Counted from the stretch's first letter, positions 27,410 through 42,227 are shown. The stretch: DNA of 64,000 nucleotides from Halobellus sp. MBLA0158 (GCF_041477585.1 NZ_JBGNYA010000001.1:2046001-2110000); one strand, 5' to 3'. The notes: a model not told the origin generated them from the letters alone. Program-made: numbers and translations.

Positions 27410-29128
27410 TTACTCGACCTCGACGACTTCGAGGTACGGCCCGCCGATGGCCGCGACGGTGTAGTTGCTCACGCCGTTGGAGACGCCGCGGACCTCGTCG
27501 GCGTAGTCGATGAACACCCAGGGGGCCTCGTCGTGGGCGAGCTGTGCGGCCTCACGGTAGAGCTGGGCCCGCTCTTCCTGGTCGGTGGTCGTCTGGGCCT
27601 GCTCGACGAGATCCATATACTCGCTGTTTGCCCACGCCGCGTTGTTCGAGGTGTTGAAGCCCTCGGTGTCCCAGGAGACCCAGTCCTGTCCCTCGGGGAC
27701 CTCGGTCTGGGGATGGAGCAGGACGTAACAGAAGTTGTCGGGGTCGGCATTGTCGGTGTACCAGCCCGCGAGCGTCGCGTCGTGGCGCCCCTGGCTGGTG
27801 TAGGTGAGGTAATCGGAGAACTGCCGGTCGTCGATCGACACCTCGATCCCGACCTCTGCGAGGTTCGAGCGGATCGTCTGGGCGGTCGGGAGCGGCGCGG
27901 GGTTGTACCCGCGGGGGTTCTGGAACGTCGTCAGCGAGAACGAGAAGCCGTCGCCGTAGCCCGCCTCTTCGAGGAGGCTCTGGGCCTGCTCGGGATCGTA
28001 CTCGTAGGGGCTGATGTCGTCGTTGTGCCCGAACAGCGCCGGCGGGATCGGCTGGTCGGCCTCGGTGGCGATCCCCGAGTAGATGTTCTCGACGATCGCC
28101 TGCGTGTCGATGGCGTAACTGATCGCCCGGCGGACCCGGCGGTCGCGGAACGCCTCGACCCGCGAGAGATTGAACGCCATATAGCCGATGTTGATCCCCG
28201 TCGCCGTCCGGTTCTCCGCGGTGTCGGAGCCCTCGATGATCTGCATACTGTCGGGGTCGAGCCCGTCGATGATGTCGAGTTCCTCCTCGACGAGGGCCTG
28301 CGCCCGCGTGGAGTTCTGCCCGCGCGTCAGGAACAGCACCTCGTCGACGTTCGGGGTCTCGCCCCAGTAGTCGTCGAAGGCGCTGAGCCGGATGCGGTTG
28401 TTGGCGTCGTCGAGGGTCTCGAGCTGGAAGGGGCCGGTCCCGACCATCTCCTCGTTGAGGTTGGTGTCGCCCTCGATGGCCTCCTGGGAGATGACGACGG
28501 CCGCGAACATCGCCAGGTTCCGGAGGAACGGCGCGTACGTCTGAGTCAGCGTGATCGAGAGCTCGTAGTCGCTCGGGGCTTCGACCTCCTCGATCCAGTT
28601 GCCCAGCGTGAACGGGCCGTACACGGAGGCGTCCTCGAAGTAGTACTCGTAGTCCTCGTCGACGAACCGCCGGTAGGTGGCGATGAAGTCGTCGGCGGTG
28701 AACTCCGAGCCGTCGTGGAACGTCACGTCCTCGCGCAGCGTCAGCGACACCGACTCCCCGTCGAGGGACCACTCGGTGGCGAGCCCCTCGGTGAGGGCCG
28801 CCTCGCCGATCTGGAAGCTGATCAGCCCCTCGTAGGCCTGATTGGTCACCTTCGCGACCTCGCCGCTCGTGGTGTTCTGCGGGTCCAGCGTGCTGGAGTG
28901 CGCCCCGCGGCCGTATCGGAGCCTGGTCGTGTCACCGCCGCCGGTGTCGCCGTCGCCCTCGGTCTCGGTGTCTTCCATCCCGCCGTCGGTGTCGCCCTCG
29001 GTCGCGGTGTCCTCACCGCCGCCCCCGCCGCACCCGGCGAGCGAGGAGATCGACGCCGCGGCGACCGACGCGCCGCCGGCTCGTTTGAGGAAGCTACGTC
29101 TCGAGGTACCGTTGGTATCAGGGACCAT
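27410..29128 (-). CDS. ABC transporter substrate-binding lipoprotein (SBP_bac_5, peptide type)
   Basis: 572 residues. N-terminus has a Tat twin-arginine motif SRRSFLKRAGG and a lipobox LAGC, so it should be exported folded and anchored by lipid. An acidic Gly/Thr/Asp linker follows (about residues 38-65), then the SBP_bac_5 domain (GLISFQIGEAALTEGLATEW, then ALRD-type TFHDGSEFTADDF near residue 140). It captures peptides or similar solutes at the cell surface for the DppBC permeases. It starts about 100 bases after the ATPase gene. Confidence 0.93.
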   Translation of the reverse strand: MVPDTNGTSRRSFLKRAGGASVAAASISSLAGCGGGGGEDTATEGDTDGGMEDTETEGDGDTGGGDTTRLRYGRGAHSSTLDPQNTTSGEVAKVTNQAYEGLISFQIGEAALTEGLATEWSLDGESVSLTLREDVTFHDGSEFTADDFIATYRRFVDEDYEYYFEDASVYGPFTLGNWIEEVEAPSDYELSITLTQTYAPFLRNLAMFAAVVISQEAIEGDTNLNEEMVGTGPFQLETLDDANNRIRLSAFDDYWGETPNVDEVLFLTRGQNSTRAQALVEEELDIIDGLDPDSMQIIEGSDTAENRTATGINIGYMAFNLSRVEAFRDRRVRRAISYAIDTQAIVENIYSGIATEADQPIPPALFGHNDDISPYEYDPEQAQSLLEEAGYGDGFSFSLTTFQNPRGYNPAPLPTAQTIRSNLAEVGIEVSIDDRQFSDYLTYTSQGRHDATLAGWYTDNADPDNFCYVLLHPQTEVPEGQDWVSWDTEGFNTSNNAAWANSEYMDLVEQAQTTTDQEERAQLYREAAQLAHDEAPWVFIDYADEVRGVSNGVSNYTVAAIGGPYLEVVEVE

Positions 29129-29230
29129 ATGTCGGATATATAGTGCTATCTTGTTAATACTGATGGAAAAATAGAACTATTATGACATACATCCGGAAGG
29201 GGTCGTCTCGGCGCTCGCGCGCCGGGCGAT

Positions 29231-31966
<2,736 letters not shown>

Positions 31967-32047
31967 CCTCGCCGATTGCACAGTTTCGGAAAAATATCTT
32001 GGGGGAGCAGTGGAACGTTTTATGCCGCCACCGGCACGCGTGCCCGT

Positions 32048-32530
32048 ATGAGCGACCCGCCCGCGGACGAGACGCCACCGAACGTACAGGCACGGGACGG
32101 CTGGACGGCCGTCATCGAGGACATGGAGGCCACGGCAGCGGAATACCGGGAGCAGGGATGGGAGACGCTCGAACTCCATCCCGGGGACTCGGTCCTCGTC
32201 GACTCCGGCCGTCGGACCGGCATCGACGTCCTCCTCCCGGATCCGGAGTTCGAAGAGCTGGAAGGGCTGGTCGAGCGCGGGTCCTTCCGCGACGTGGAGG
32301 TGTTCCGCGCGACGGGCGACGCGCTGGTGTACCTGCTCGTCGTCGAGACCGACCCCGACGACGAGACGGCGGTCTTCGTCCCCGCGTACTACGACCCGGC
32401 CGCCGGCGCCGACACCCTCGAATCGATCCGCGAGACGGGATCGATACGGCTCTTCTGCCGCCGGCTGAACGACGACACCGTGACGTTCGTCCACGACGAC
32501 CCCGCGCCGTTCCTGCCCGAGACGCCGTAA
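32048..32530 (+). CDS. Conserved haloarchaeal protein of unknown function
   Basis: 160 residues from ATG 32048. Acidic and compact, with [31 protein letters not shown] at the N-terminus and a [22 protein letters not shown] stretch; no metal ligands or membrane segments. Similar proteins occur widely in haloarchaea with no known function (a DUF of this type, from memory). The start is supported by TTTTATG about 15 bases before it and by the divergent ATPase gene start at 31966. It precedes the aldolase gene in tandem, separated by 98 bases. Confidence 0.55.
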   Translation: MSDPPADETPPNVQARDGWTAVIEDMEATAAEYREQGWETLELHPGDSVLVDSGRRTGIDVLLPDPEFEELEGLVERGSFRDVEVFRATGDALVYLLVVETDPDDETAVFVPAYYDPAAGADTLESIRETGSIRLFCRRLNDDTVTFVHDDPAPFLPETP

Positions 32531-32628
32531 GCACGGACCGGGGATCCGGCGCCGGAGTGACGACGAACGAACAGATCGAATTTCGAAGGACGGTAAATTG
32601 AAACCCTTTCGATGGAATACCTCGTGAT

Positions 32629-33447
32629 ATGAGACACATCGACGACTCGCCGATCACGCGGGACGGAAACTCCCTCATTCTCGCCTACGACCACGGGACC
32701 GAACACGGGCCCGTCGACTTCGAACCGATGCCGAAGAGCGCCGACCCCACGCACGTCTTCGAGGTCGGCCGCCACGACGCGGTGACGGCCATCGCCTTAC
32801 AGAAGGGAAACGCGGAGTACTACCGCGCCTGGGAGCGTGAAAACGACGTCGGCGACGGCGCGCCGCTGCTCGTCAAACTGAACGGCAACTCCAACCTCGC
32901 AAAGCGGGACGACTACTACTCCCCCAAGCAGTGCTCGGTGCGGTACGCCGCCGAGGAGCTCGACGCCGACGCGGTCGGCTACACGATGTACGCGGGCTCG
33001 CTCCACGAGGACGAGATGTGGAAGGAGTTCCGCGACGTCCAGGAGGCCGCCCGGAAGCACAATCTCCCCGTGGTGATGTGGAGCTACCCGCGCGGCAAAG
33101 GGATCCAGGAGAACGACGAATACACGGGCCAGGAGGACCCCGACGTCGTCGCCTACGGCGCCCGCCTCGGCCTCGAACTCGGCGCCGATATGGTCAAGTG
33201 CAAGTACCCCGGCACGCAGGCCGGCTGGCAGCAGGTCGAAGACGCCGTCAGCGGGCTGAAGACGGTGATGAGCGGCGGGTCGAAGCGGAGCGACGACGCC
33301 TTCCTCGAAGACGTCTACTCGACGATCGCGGTCGGCGGCAACGGCCTCGCGGTCGGTCGGAACATCTTCCAGCGCGAGGACCCCGAGGGGCTCCTGGACG
33401 ACCTCGAACGCGTCATCTTCGAGGGAACGGACCCCGCGGAACTGTAG
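32629..33447 (+). CDS. fba: Class I fructose-bisphosphate aldolase (archaeal DeoC/FbaB type)
   Basis: 272 residues. Shows the archaeal-type class I pattern: a Lys in [16 protein letters not shown] (about residue 183-197) as the Schiff-base region, with [13 protein letters not shown] at the N-terminus and [10 protein letters not shown] in the middle. Catalyses fructose 1,6-bisphosphate cleavage in glycolysis or the reverse in gluconeogenesis. A GGTAAATTG TATA-like element (32592-32600) lies about 30 bases before the ATG. Faces the PTS enzyme I gene convergently with a 37-base gap, a pairing also seen in haloarchaeal fructose-PTS loci. Confidence 0.93.
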   Translation: MRHIDDSPITRDGNSLILAYDHGTEHGPVDFEPMPKSADPTHVFEVGRHDAVTAIALQKGNAEYYRAWERENDVGDGAPLLVKLNGNSNLAKRDDYYSPKQCSVRYAAEELDADAVGYTMYAGSLHEDEMWKEFRDVQEAARKHNLPVVMWSYPRGKGIQENDEYTGQEDPDVVAYGARLGLELGADMVKCKYPGTQAGWQQVEDAVSGLKTVMSGGSKRSDDAFLEDVYSTIAVGGNGLAVGRNIFQREDPEGLLDDLERVIFEGTDPAEL

Positions 33448-33484
33448 GTCGTAGGTCGTGTAGGTCGCCGCCGCGCCGACCCCG

Positions 33485-35188
33485 CTACCGGGACGCGTCG
33501 AGTATCTCTGTGACTTCCTGCTTCGTCGCGGCCGCGAGTGCCCGCCGGGCCAGTTCCCGCGCGTCGGAGCGCGTCGTCTCCGCCACCGCCCGTTTTATTT
33601 GCGGGACGGCGGGCGGGCTCACGCTCAGTTCGTCGAAGCCGAGCCCGACGAGCAGTGGCGTCAGGTCGGGATCGCCGGCCATCTCGCCGCAGATCCCGAC
33701 CCAGGCGTCGGTCCCCGCGGCCGCCGCGACGGTCGCTTCGATCGCGCGGAGCACCGCGGGCTGGCGGTAGTCGCGGAGGCCGGCGACCCGCTCGTCCCCG
33801 CGTGCGGCGGCCATCACGTACTGCGCGAGGTCGTTCGTGCCGACGCTGAGGAAGTCGACGCGGTCGAGGAGGTCCTCGGCGAGGAACGCCGCGGCCGGCG
33901 TCTCGACCATTACGCCGAACTCCGGGCGCGCGTTCGAGACGCCGTCCGCGTCGAGGTCGGCCGCGACGGAATCGAGCGTCTCGGTCGCGGCGTCGACCTC
34001 CTCGACCGTCGAGACGAGCGGGACCATCACCGACAGGCGCCCGCCGTCGGCGTCGCCCGCGGCGCGCAGCAGTGCGCGGAGTTGCGTCTCGAAGAGGTCC
34101 GCGTCGGGACCCAGCGAGCGTCGGACGCCGCGCTCCCCGAGGAACGGATTCTCGGACTCGGGACGGTCGAGGTAGTCGACCGGCTTGTCGCCGCCGACGT
34201 CGAGCGTCCTGACGACGACCCGACCGTCCGGGAACGCCGCCAGCGCCTCGCGGTAGACGTCGTACTGCTCGTCTTCGGTGGGAGGCGAAGACTGGTCGAG
34301 GAAGAGGAACTCCGTCCGGAAGAGGCCGATCCCGTCGGCGCCGTGCTCGACCGCGGCCCGGACGTCGGCTTCAGTCCCCGCGTTCGCGGCCACCTCTATC
34401 GGCGTGCCGTCGGCAGTCGCGACCGGGTCGCGGCGGACTTCGACGTCGGCGTCGGCCGCGGCGGCTTCCAGCGTCGACTCGGCCGGATCGACGACGACGG
34501 TCCCCTCGCTGCCGTCGACGACGACCTCGGCGCCGTCGTCGACATCCCGCAGCGCCTCGCCGACGCCGACGACCGCCGGGAGCCCGAGCGACCGCGCGAA
34601 GATCGCCGCGTGGGAGGTCGGCCCCCCGGAGACCGTGGCGAAGCCGGCGATCCGGTCGGGGTCGAGCCGGGCGGTGTCGCTCGGCGTCAGCCGCTCCGCG
34701 AGGACGACGCTGCCCGGCGGCAACGCGGCGAGGTCAGTCCGCTCCTCGTCGAGGAGGAGTCGGAGCAGCCGGTCACGCACGTCACGCAGGTCGTCCGCGC
34801 GCTCTGCCATCCGGCCGTCCAGGTCGGCAAACTCCTCGATCACCCGGTCGAACGCTCGCCTCACCGCGTGCTCGGCGGGGTATCCCGCATCGAGTTCCGC
34901 GTCGACGTCCTCTGTGATCTGCGGGTCGTCGAGGAACTGGACGTGCGCGTCGAACACCGCGGCCTCGGACTCGCCGAGCCGTTCGGCGGTGCGATCGCGC
35001 GCCCGGCGGAGCTCCTCGCGAGCGACCTCGCGGGCCTCCTCGAACCGATCGCGCTCCCGCTCGGCGTCGACAGAGTCGGGGTCGGGCGGGTCGCCGAGAG
35101 CGACCGCCGCGTCGGGACCGTACCAGACGCCGGTCCCGGCTCCCGACCGCGGGGCGACGCCGGTCCCCGAGAGCCGTCGTTCGGTCAC
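33485..35188 (-). CDS. ptsI: PEP-protein phosphotransferase, PTS enzyme I
   Basis: 567 residues, the length of a single-domain-set EI. The phosphorylated His lies in GGPTSHAAIFARSLGLPAVVG (about residues 188-205), and the PEP-binding C-terminal domain has GLFRTEFLFL, RTLDVGGDKPVDYL and GICGEMAGDP. EI takes phosphate from PEP and passes it to HPr. The HPr gene is directly upstream and co-transcribed. No EIIA, EIIB or EIIC gene is found in the window, unlike the complete fructose PTS of Haloferax. Confidence 0.95.
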   Translation of the reverse strand: MTERRLSGTGVAPRSGAGTGVWYGPDAAVALGDPPDPDSVDAERERDRFEEAREVAREELRRARDRTAERLGESEAAVFDAHVQFLDDPQITEDVDAELDAGYPAEHAVRRAFDRVIEEFADLDGRMAERADDLRDVRDRLLRLLLDEERTDLAALPPGSVVLAERLTPSDTARLDPDRIAGFATVSGGPTSHAAIFARSLGLPAVVGVGEALRDVDDGAEVVVDGSEGTVVVDPAESTLEAAAADADVEVRRDPVATADGTPIEVAANAGTEADVRAAVEHGADGIGLFRTEFLFLDQSSPPTEDEQYDVYREALAAFPDGRVVVRTLDVGGDKPVDYLDRPESENPFLGERGVRRSLGPDADLFETQLRALLRAAGDADGGRLSVMVPLVSTVEEVDAATETLDSVAADLDADGVSNARPEFGVMVETPAAAFLAEDLLDRVDFLSVGTNDLAQYVMAAARGDERVAGLRDYRQPAVLRAIEATVAAAAGTDAWVGICGEMAGDPDLTPLLVGLGFDELSVSPPAVPQIKRAVAETTRSDARELARRALAAATKQEVTEILDASR

Positions 35189-35192
35189 CGGC

Positions 35193-35462
35193 TCAGAGTT
35201 CGTCTTCCGGGGTGGTCAGGATCCGCACCAGTTCGTCGAGCGCCGCCTCGGCGCCGTCGCCCTCGGCGATCAGTCGCACCTCCTCGCCGGGTTCGACGTC
35301 GAGGCGGGTGACAGAGACCATACTCACGGCGTTCACCTGGTCGCCGTCCACGCGACCGACGGTGATCTCGGCGTCGGCCTCGCCGGCGGCCTCGACGAAC
35401 TTCGAGGCGGGCCGGGCGTGGAGTCCGTCCTCCGGGACGACGGTGACGACGCGTTCTGGCAT
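35193..35462 (-). CDS. ptsH: HPr phosphocarrier protein
   Basis: 89 residues from ATG 35462. GLHARPASKFVEAA carries the phosphorylated His (about residue 15); the NAVSMVSVTRL region matches the regulatory-Ser segment of HPr. Start is chosen at 35462 because GGAGGAGG lies about ten bases upstream on this strand, an unusual strong Shine-Dalgarno for the genome; the open frame extends to a GTG at 35555. It receives phosphate from EI (next gene, five bases gap) and must feed an EII system encoded elsewhere. Confidence 0.93.
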   Translation of the reverse strand: MPERVVTVVPEDGLHARPASKFVEAAGEADAEITVGRVDGDQVNAVSMVSVTRLDVEPGEEVRLIAEGDGAEAALDELVRILTTPEDEL

Positions 35463-35678
35463 CAGCGGTTCGCCTCCTCCGGGGTGCGGTCTGGCGTCAG
35501 GTCCGGCCGTGCGGCCCCGCTGGTCCTTCGGGACATCGGTGGTCGTACCAGGCACTCTAGATCTGTAAGTGTTCCTCGCGGTCGGGGGATCGAGCGCGGA
35601 CGAGAGATCAAAAGCAGTCGATTCGAGCTCCGAGCACGAGCCCGAGCGCCGACTCGACGCCGAAATCGGGACTGCGAG
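35463..35678. promoter_or_regulatory. Gap between HPr and leuB genes
   Basis: 216 bases with no credible gene. On the minus strand it holds a Shine-Dalgarno GGAGGAGG for HPr and a possible CACTTACAG element near 35565-35578, the upstream promoter candidate. The lower part contains T-rich CTTTTGA (35612 region, minus strand), a possible transcription stop for the leuB-end operon. Confidence 0.4.
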
Positions 35679-36659
35679 TCAGTCCAGCCGCTTGAGGACG
35701 GCCGTGGTGACGTCTTCGGTTCCGGCGTCGCCGCCGAGGTCGGGCGTCCGGGGGCCGTCCGCCAGGACGGACTCGACCGCCGCGCGCACGTCGTCGGCCG
35801 CGTCGCCGTACCCGAGGTGATCGAGCAGCATCGCCGCCGAGAGGATCGCCGCCGAGGGGTTGGCGACACCCTCGCCCGCGATGTCGGGCGCGGTGCCGTG
35901 GACGGGCTCGAACAGGGCGTTGTCCGGGCCGACGTTTGCCGACGGGAGGAGGCCGAGGCCGCCGACGAGGCCGGCCGCGAGGTCCGAGAGGACGTCGCCC
36001 GCGAGGTTGGGGCAGACGACGACGTCGAACTGCGTGGGGTCCAGACAGACGCGCGTCGCGAAGGCGTCCATCAGGACCTCCTCGGTCTCGACGCCCTCGC
36101 GCTCGGCGACGTCGACGACGGCGTCGCGGAAGCGGCCGTCGGTCTCGCGCATCACGTTCGCCTTGTGGGCGACGTGGAAGCCGTCGGCGCCGCGCTCGTC
36201 GACGTACTCGCAGGCGAACTCCGCGAGGCGTTCCGAGGCCGAGGTCGTGACGACGCGCGTCAGCGTCGAGAGGTCGTCCGAGAGGCGGTCCTCGTGGCCC
36301 GAGTAGACGCCCTCGGTGTTCTCCCGGAGGAAGACGAGATCTGTCTCCGGGCGGACGGCGTCGACACCCGGGTAGGCCCGCGCGGGCCGGACGTTGACGA
36401 ACGAGCCGACGGCCTCCCGGAGCGGGAGGATCACGTCGGCCGCGGTCTCGCCGGCGGCGCCGAACAGCGTCGCGTCGGCCTCGGCGACGGTGTCGTAGGT
36501 CTCCTGGGGGAGCGCCTCGCCGGTCTCGTCCTTCACGGCGTCGCCGGCCTCGGCGCCGACGAAGCGGAAGTCGCCGACGGCTTCGAGGACGGAGACGGCC
36601 GCGGGGACGACCTCCTTGCCGATGCCGTCGCCCTCGATGACGACGATCTCCTCAGACAT
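35679..36659 (-). CDS. leuB: 3-isopropylmalate dehydrogenase
   Basis: 326 residues, the length of archaeal LeuB. Motifs: N-terminal [15 protein letters not shown], the [14 protein letters not shown] region for cofactor and substrate, and a [24 protein letters not shown] segment near residue 220. Oxidises and decarboxylates 3-isopropylmalate to 2-oxoisocaproate in leucine synthesis with NAD. Last gene of the minus-strand ilvB-N-C-leuC-D-B operon; starts 8 bases inside leuD's end (36652-36659). Confidence 0.95.
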   Translation of the reverse strand: MSEEIVVIEGDGIGKEVVPAAVSVLEAVGDFRFVGAEAGDAVKDETGEALPQETYDTVAEADATLFGAAGETAADVILPLREAVGSFVNVRPARAYPGVDAVRPETDLVFLRENTEGVYSGHEDRLSDDLSTLTRVVTTSASERLAEFACEYVDERGADGFHVAHKANVMRETDGRFRDAVVDVAEREGVETEEVLMDAFATRVCLDPTQFDVVVCPNLAGDVLSDLAAGLVGGLGLLPSANVGPDNALFEPVHGTAPDIAGEGVANPSAAILSAAMLLDHLGYGDAADDVRAAVESVLADGPRTPDLGGDAGTEDVTTAVLKRLD

Positions 36660-37260
36660 CGACGTAGGGGAGTTCGGCGGCTTTCTCGGCGACCGCGTCG
36701 GCGTTGGACTTCATCAGCGCCGTCGTGTCCCAGACGCCCTCGGTGAGCGCCCGCCGCTGTGCGTCGTCGACGGTCGCTTCCACAGTTTTGTCGCCGTAGG
36801 TGACCGTCTCCGATTCGACGTCGACGTGGATCTCGCCGTCGGGGTTCTCGTCGATCCACTCCTGGAGGTCGACGATCGTCTCGTGGTCGGCGGTGACCGT
36901 CGGAATGCCCAGCGCGAGGCAGTTGCCGGCGAAGATCTCGGCGAAGGACTCGCCGACGATCGCGTCGATCCCCCAGCGCATCAGCGCCTGGGGGGCGTGC
37001 TCACGCGAGGAGCCGCAGCCGAAGTTGGCGTTGACCGCGAGGACCGAGGCGTCCTGGAACTGCGGTTCGTTGAAGGGGTGGTCCTTCTGGTTGTCGTCGT
37101 CGTCGAACCGCTGGTCGAAGAAGGCGAACTCGCCGAGGCCGTCGAAGGTGACGACCTTCATGAAGCGCGCCGGGATGATCTGGTCGGTGTCGATGTCGTT
37201 GCCGCGGACGGGGATCCCGGTGCCCGTCACCGAATCGATCTCGGGGATCTCGTCCGTCAT
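36652..37260 (-). CDS. leuD: 3-isopropylmalate dehydratase small subunit
   Basis: 202 residues. The LeuD pattern [19 protein letters not shown] (about residue 80-98) and the N-terminal [22 protein letters not shown] are complete. It forms isopropylmalate isomerase with LeuC (next upstream gene). The ATG at 37260 overlaps the LeuC stop (37257) by 4 bases. No unusual feature. Confidence 0.96.
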   Translation of the reverse strand: MTDEIPEIDSVTGTGIPVRGNDIDTDQIIPARFMKVVTFDGLGEFAFFDQRFDDDDNQKDHPFNEPQFQDASVLAVNANFGCGSSREHAPQALMRWGIDAIVGESFAEIFAGNCLALGIPTVTADHETIVDLQEWIDENPDGEIHVDVESETVTYGDKTVEATVDDAQRRALTEGVWDTTALMKSNADAVAEKAAELPYVDV

Positions 37261-38678
37261 ACCGTGGTCACCTCCTGCAGGTCGCGCACGTCAGTCACTT
37301 CGCCGTTGATCGCCGCCGCGGCGACCATCCGCGGATTCATCAGGACCGTCCGGCCGTCCTTCGAGCCCTGGCGGCCGATGAAGTTCCGGTTCGAAGAGGA
37401 CGCACACGCCTCGTCGCCCTGCAGCTGGTCCTCGTTCATCCCGAGACACATCGAACAGCCCGCGTTGCGCCACTCGAAGCCGGCGGCCTCGAAGATTTCG
37501 TCCAGGCCCTCCGCCTCGGCGGCGGCCTTCACGCGCTGGCTTCCGGGGACGACCATCGCGCGGACGTCCTCGTCGACCTGTCGGCCCTCGACGATCTCCG
37601 CCGCGCGACGGAGGTCGGGCAGGCGCGCGTTCGTACAGGATCCGAGGAAGGCGACGTCGATCTCGTAGCCCTCCATCGTGTCGCCTGGCTCGACGCGCAT
37701 GTGCTCTTGAGCGCGTCGCGCCGTGTCCTGCTTGTCTTCGGGCAGGGACTCCGGCTCCGGGATCGGCTCGGAGATGCCGATGCCCTGGCCGGGCGTGGTG
37801 CCCCAGGTGACGACGGGCTCCAGTTCGGAGCCGTCGATGGTGACGACGTCGTCGTACTCGGCGTCGTCGTCCGAGCGGATCGACTCCCAGTAGGGTTTGA
37901 GCTCGTCGAACTTCTCGGGGTGCTCCTGGAAGTAGTCGGTCTCCTTGAGCCACTCGTAGGTGGTCTCGTCGGGGTTGACGTAGCCGGCGCGAGCGCCGCC
38001 CTCGATGGACATATTGCAGATGCTCATCCGGCCCTCCATATCGAGGTTCTCGATGGCCTCGCCGGCGTACTCGTAGACGTAGCCGACGCCGCCCTCGGTG
38101 CCGAGTCGGCGGATCACTTCGAGGATGATGTCTTTCGCCTCGACGCCCTCGCCGAGTTCGCCGGTGACCTCGATCTTCCGGACCTTCTTCTTCTCCATCG
38201 CGACGGTCTGGGTCGCCAGCACGTCGCGGATCTGGCTCGTCCCGATCCCGAACGCCAGCGCGCCGAACGCGCCGTGGGTCGAGGTGTGGGAGTCGCCGCA
38301 GACGATCGTCTTGCCGGGCTGGGTGAGCCCCTGCTCGGGCCCGATGACGTGGACGATCCCCTGATCGCCGGTGGATGGGTCGGAGAACTGGATCCCCGAC
38401 TCGCGGACGTTCTCCTCCAGTTCGGACATCATTTCCTCGGCCGCGTCGTCGCGGTACGGACGCGACTGGTCGGCCGTCGGGACGATGTGATCGACGGTCG
38501 CGTGGGTCAGTTCGGGGTAGGCGACCTCCAGGTCGCGCTCCTGCAACATTCCGAACGCCTGGGGGCTCGTCACCTCGTGGATGAGGTGGAGGCCGACGAA
38601 CAGTTGCGTCTGTCCGGTCGGCAGCTCCGAGACGGTGTGTTCCTCCCAGACCTTGTCGTACAGCGTGCCCTCACTCAT
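37257..38678 (-). CDS. leuC: 3-isopropylmalate dehydratase large subunit
   Basis: About 473 residues from ATG 38678; further ATG (38684) and GTG (38687) codons in the same frame are possible starts. Aconitase family: the [4Fe-4S] ligands are in [13 protein letters not shown] (about 135) and the C-terminal [15 protein letters not shown] (about 410), with [19 protein letters not shown] at the N-terminus. It isomerises 2-isopropylmalate. Spacing to ilvC upstream is about 50 bases, so it is co-transcribed. Confidence 0.96.
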   Translation of the reverse strand: MSEGTLYDKVWEEHTVSELPTGQTQLFVGLHLIHEVTSPQAFGMLQERDLEVAYPELTHATVDHIVPTADQSRPYRDDAAEEMMSELEENVRESGIQFSDPSTGDQGIVHVIGPEQGLTQPGKTIVCGDSHTSTHGAFGALAFGIGTSQIRDVLATQTVAMEKKKVRKIEVTGELGEGVEAKDIILEVIRRLGTEGGVGYVYEYAGEAIENLDMEGRMSICNMSIEGGARAGYVNPDETTYEWLKETDYFQEHPEKFDELKPYWESIRSDDDAEYDDVVTIDGSELEPVVTWGTTPGQGIGISEPIPEPESLPEDKQDTARRAQEHMRVEPGDTMEGYEIDVAFLGSCTNARLPDLRRAAEIVEGRQVDEDVRAMVVPGSQRVKAAAEAEGLDEIFEAAGFEWRNAGCSMCLGMNEDQLQGDEACASSSNRNFIGRQGSKDGRTVLMNPRMVAAAAINGEVTDVRDLQEVTTV

Positions 38679-38728
38679 CGACATCACCTTGGACGTCAGT
38701 GGATACCCGTGTTTCGGTCATCTTCGGA

Positions 38729-39769
<1,041 letters not shown>

Positions 39770-39783
39770 TATGCGTTGAGTCT

Positions 39784-40476
39784 CTATTGTGCGTTTGTCG
39801 GTCGGGTCGGTTCGTCCGCGGTGCCCGGCTTCTCGCCCGGCACGGTCGCCTGATTGCCGCGCGCGAGCGCCGTGTAGCCCGTGCGGGCGATCTCGATGAT
39901 GCCGAACTGCCGGAACGCGTCGATCGCGTCGTCGATCTCCTGCTCGTCGCCGGTGAGCTGGACCGTGATGGTCTTCGGCCCGGCGTCGAGCGTCTGGCCG
40001 TCGTACATCTCGGTGACGGCGTGGACCTTGTCGGGCTCGTCGCCCTCTACCTTCAGGAGGACGAGTTCGGTCCGCACGGCGTCGGCGTCGAGTTCGCCGA
40101 CGGCGATGACGGGCTTGAGCTTGGCGAGCTGCTTTTCGACCTGGTCGATCCCCGGTTCGGGCTCTTCGACGACCAGGGTGATCCGCGAGTGGTTCTCGAC
40201 GGTGGTCGGCCCGACGGTGAGGCTCTCGATGTTGAACTGCCGCCGGGAGAACAGCCCCGAGACCCGCGAGAGGACGCCGGGGTCGTCTTCGACGAGCGCC
40301 GAGATGACCGCGCGCCGCGGCTCGTGTTCGGCCTCGGCTTCGGGATCGATGCGGATCCCCTGGGAGTTGCGCCGTCCCTCCGGGTGGGGGCGCTCGTCCG
40401 GCGAGGGGCCTTTCAGTCCGTGCTTCGGCAGGTCTTCGTCCGAGTCGTCGGTCACCTTGAAGTCGTCCGAGCTCAT
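39784..40476 (-). CDS. ilvN: Acetolactate synthase small (regulatory) subunit
   Basis: 230 residues with two parts: a long acidic N-terminal extension of about 50 residues, then an ACT domain ([20 protein letters not shown] at about 55 to HSRITLVV) and a C-terminal ALS_ss domain. ACT domains bind valine for feedback inhibition of the large subunit. The ATG (40476) overlaps the ilvB stop (40473) by ATGA, so IlvB and IlvN are made together. C-terminus ends in a disordered Pro/Thr-rich tail. Confidence 0.94.
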   Translation of the reverse strand: MSSDDFKVTDDSDEDLPKHGLKGPSPDERPHPEGRRNSQGIRIDPEAEAEHEPRRAVISALVEDDPGVLSRVSGLFSRRQFNIESLTVGPTTVENHSRITLVVEEPEPGIDQVEKQLAKLKPVIAVGELDADAVRTELVLLKVEGDEPDKVHAVTEMYDGQTLDAGPKTITVQLTGDEQEIDDAIDAFRQFGIIEIARTGYTALARGNQATVPGEKPGTADEPTRPTNAQ

Positions 40477-42227
40477 AGCTGGTCCTCCGTGAGTGCGAAT
40501 TTGCCGTTCGCGCCACCCGAGGGAACCATCGGGTAGACGTTCTCCGCCGGGTCGATGTGGAAGTCGATGACCGAGGGGCCGTCGTACGACAGCGCCTTTT
40601 CGACGGTGTCTGCGACCTCGTCGTAGTCGTCGACGCGGAAGCCGCGCGCTCCGAACGCCTCGGCCAGCATGTCGAACTCCGGACACCAGTTGTACTCCGC
40701 GGCCATCCGGCGGCCCTCGAAGAAGGCGTCCTGCCACTGGCGGACCATCCCGATGTACTCGTTGTTCAGGACCGCGACGGTGATGTCGAGGTCCTCGCGG
40801 ACGGCGACAGAGAGCGCCTGGATCGTCATCAGGAAGGAGCCGTCGCCGTCGATACACACGACCTGCTGGTCGTCGTCGGCCGCGATGCGCGCGCCGACGG
40901 CGGCCGGGAGGCCGTAGCCCATCGTCCCGAGCCCGTGGCTGGAGACCCAGGTGCGCGGCTCGGAGAAGGTCCAGTACTGGGCGGCCCACATCTGGTGCTG
41001 GCCGACGCCGGTCGTGACGATGGTGTCGTCGGCGGTCGCCTCGTCGAGCACCTCGACGACGAACTGCGGCTTCAGCGGCTCGTCGTCCGGGGTCGCATAG
41101 TCCATCGGGTACTCGTCCTGCCAGGTGAGACACTGCTCGCGCCACGATTCGGCCTCGGGCGCGCGACCGATGGCGTCGTCGAGCTGGTCGAGGACGATCC
41201 CCGCGTCGCCGATCAGCGGGTAGTCAGCGTGGACGTTCTTCGAGATCTCGGCGGGATCGATGTCGATGTGGATGACCTCCGCCTCCGGCGCGAAGGTGTC
41301 GATGCCGCCGGTGAGGCGGTCGTCGAACCGGGTCCCGACCGCGATCAGCAGATCGGTGTGGGTGATCGCCATATTGGCGTAGCCCGTGCCGTGCATCCCC
41401 GCCCACGAGAGACAGAGGTCGTCGTCCTCGGGGAACGAGCCGATGCCCGGCATCGTCGTGACGACGGGGATCTCGTACTCGCGCGCGAACGAGCGCGCCT
41501 CGTCGGTCGCGTCGGCCTTGATCACGCCGCCGCCGAACAGCAGCAGCGGGCGCTCTGCGGCCTCGATCGCGTCGGCCGCCTCGCGGACGTCGGCCTCGTC
41601 GGCGACGTACTGCGGCTGGGTCGTCTCCGGCGGCGTCGCCGGGCCGGGCTCGGCGTCGGTCTCGCCGAGCGTGACGTCCTTCGGGAGGTCGACGAGCGTC
41701 GGCCCCGGTCGCCCCTCGTCGGCCAGGGCGATCGCCTCGCCGACGGTGTCGCCGACGGAGTCGGGGTCGTCGGCGAAGTAGTTGTGCTTCGTGATGGGCG
41801 CTGTCACGCCGGTGGTATCTGTCTCCTGGAACGCGTCGGAGCCGACCATGTCCGCCGGGACCTGGCCGGTGAGCGCGACGAGGCCGTCGGAGTCCATGTT
41901 CGCGTCGGCGATGCCGGTGACGAGGTTCGTCGCCCCCGGCCCCGACGTCGCGAGGCAGACGCCCGGCTCGTTGCGGACGACGCTGAAGGCGTCGGCCGCG
42001 TGTGCGGCGCCCTGCTCGTGGGCCATCGTGATGTGCCGGATGTCGGAGTGATACAGCGCGTCGTAGACGGGCATAATCGCCCCGCCCTGGACGCCGAAGG
42101 CGGCCTCGACGCCCGCGTTTTCCAGGGCGCGGATGACCGACTCCGAGCCGGTCGTTACGGGGCCGATGGCCCGTTCCTCGTCGGCCTCCTCTTCGGTCGC
42201 CGACGGCGGCTGTTCCTGCTTGCTCAT
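40473..42227 (-). CDS. ilvB: Acetolactate synthase large subunit
   Basis: 584 residues, full-length. N-terminal TPP domain starts near residue 30 with the glutamate region [22 protein letters not shown], and the C-terminal TPP-binding motif is [21 protein letters not shown] with [19 protein letters not shown]. It condenses two pyruvates or pyruvate with 2-oxobutyrate. AGGAGG lies nine bases before the ATG on this strand, an exceptional Shine-Dalgarno here. It is the first enzyme of the operon and lies 161 bases after the stop of the leader ORF at 42388-42516. Confidence 0.97.
   Translation of the reverse strand: MSKQEQPPSATEEEADEERAIGPVTTGSESVIRALENAGVEAAFGVQGGAIMPVYDALYHSDIRHITMAHEQGAAHAADAFSVVRNEPGVCLATSGPGATNLVTGIADANMDSDGLVALTGQVPADMVGSDAFQETDTTGVTAPITKHNYFADDPDSVGDTVGEAIALADEGRPGPTLVDLPKDVTLGETDAEPGPATPPETTQPQYVADEADVREAADAIEAAERPLLLFGGGVIKADATDEARSFAREYEIPVVTTMPGIGSFPEDDDLCLSWAGMHGTGYANMAITHTDLLIAVGTRFDDRLTGGIDTFAPEAEVIHIDIDPAEISKNVHADYPLIGDAGIVLDQLDDAIGRAPEAESWREQCLTWQDEYPMDYATPDDEPLKPQFVVEVLDEATADDTIVTTGVGQHQMWAAQYWTFSEPRTWVSSHGLGTMGYGLPAAVGARIAADDDQQVVCIDGDGSFLMTIQALSVAVREDLDITVAVLNNEYIGMVRQWQDAFFEGRRMAAEYNWCPEFDMLAEAFGARGFRVDDYDEVADTVEKALSYDGPSVIDFHIDPAENVYPMVPSGGANGKFALTEDQL

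Noticed and set aside
36652-36659. Apparent error at the leuB/leuD junction
   Set aside because: The 8-base overlap of leuD and leuB is in frame with both and is normal for translationally coupled genes.
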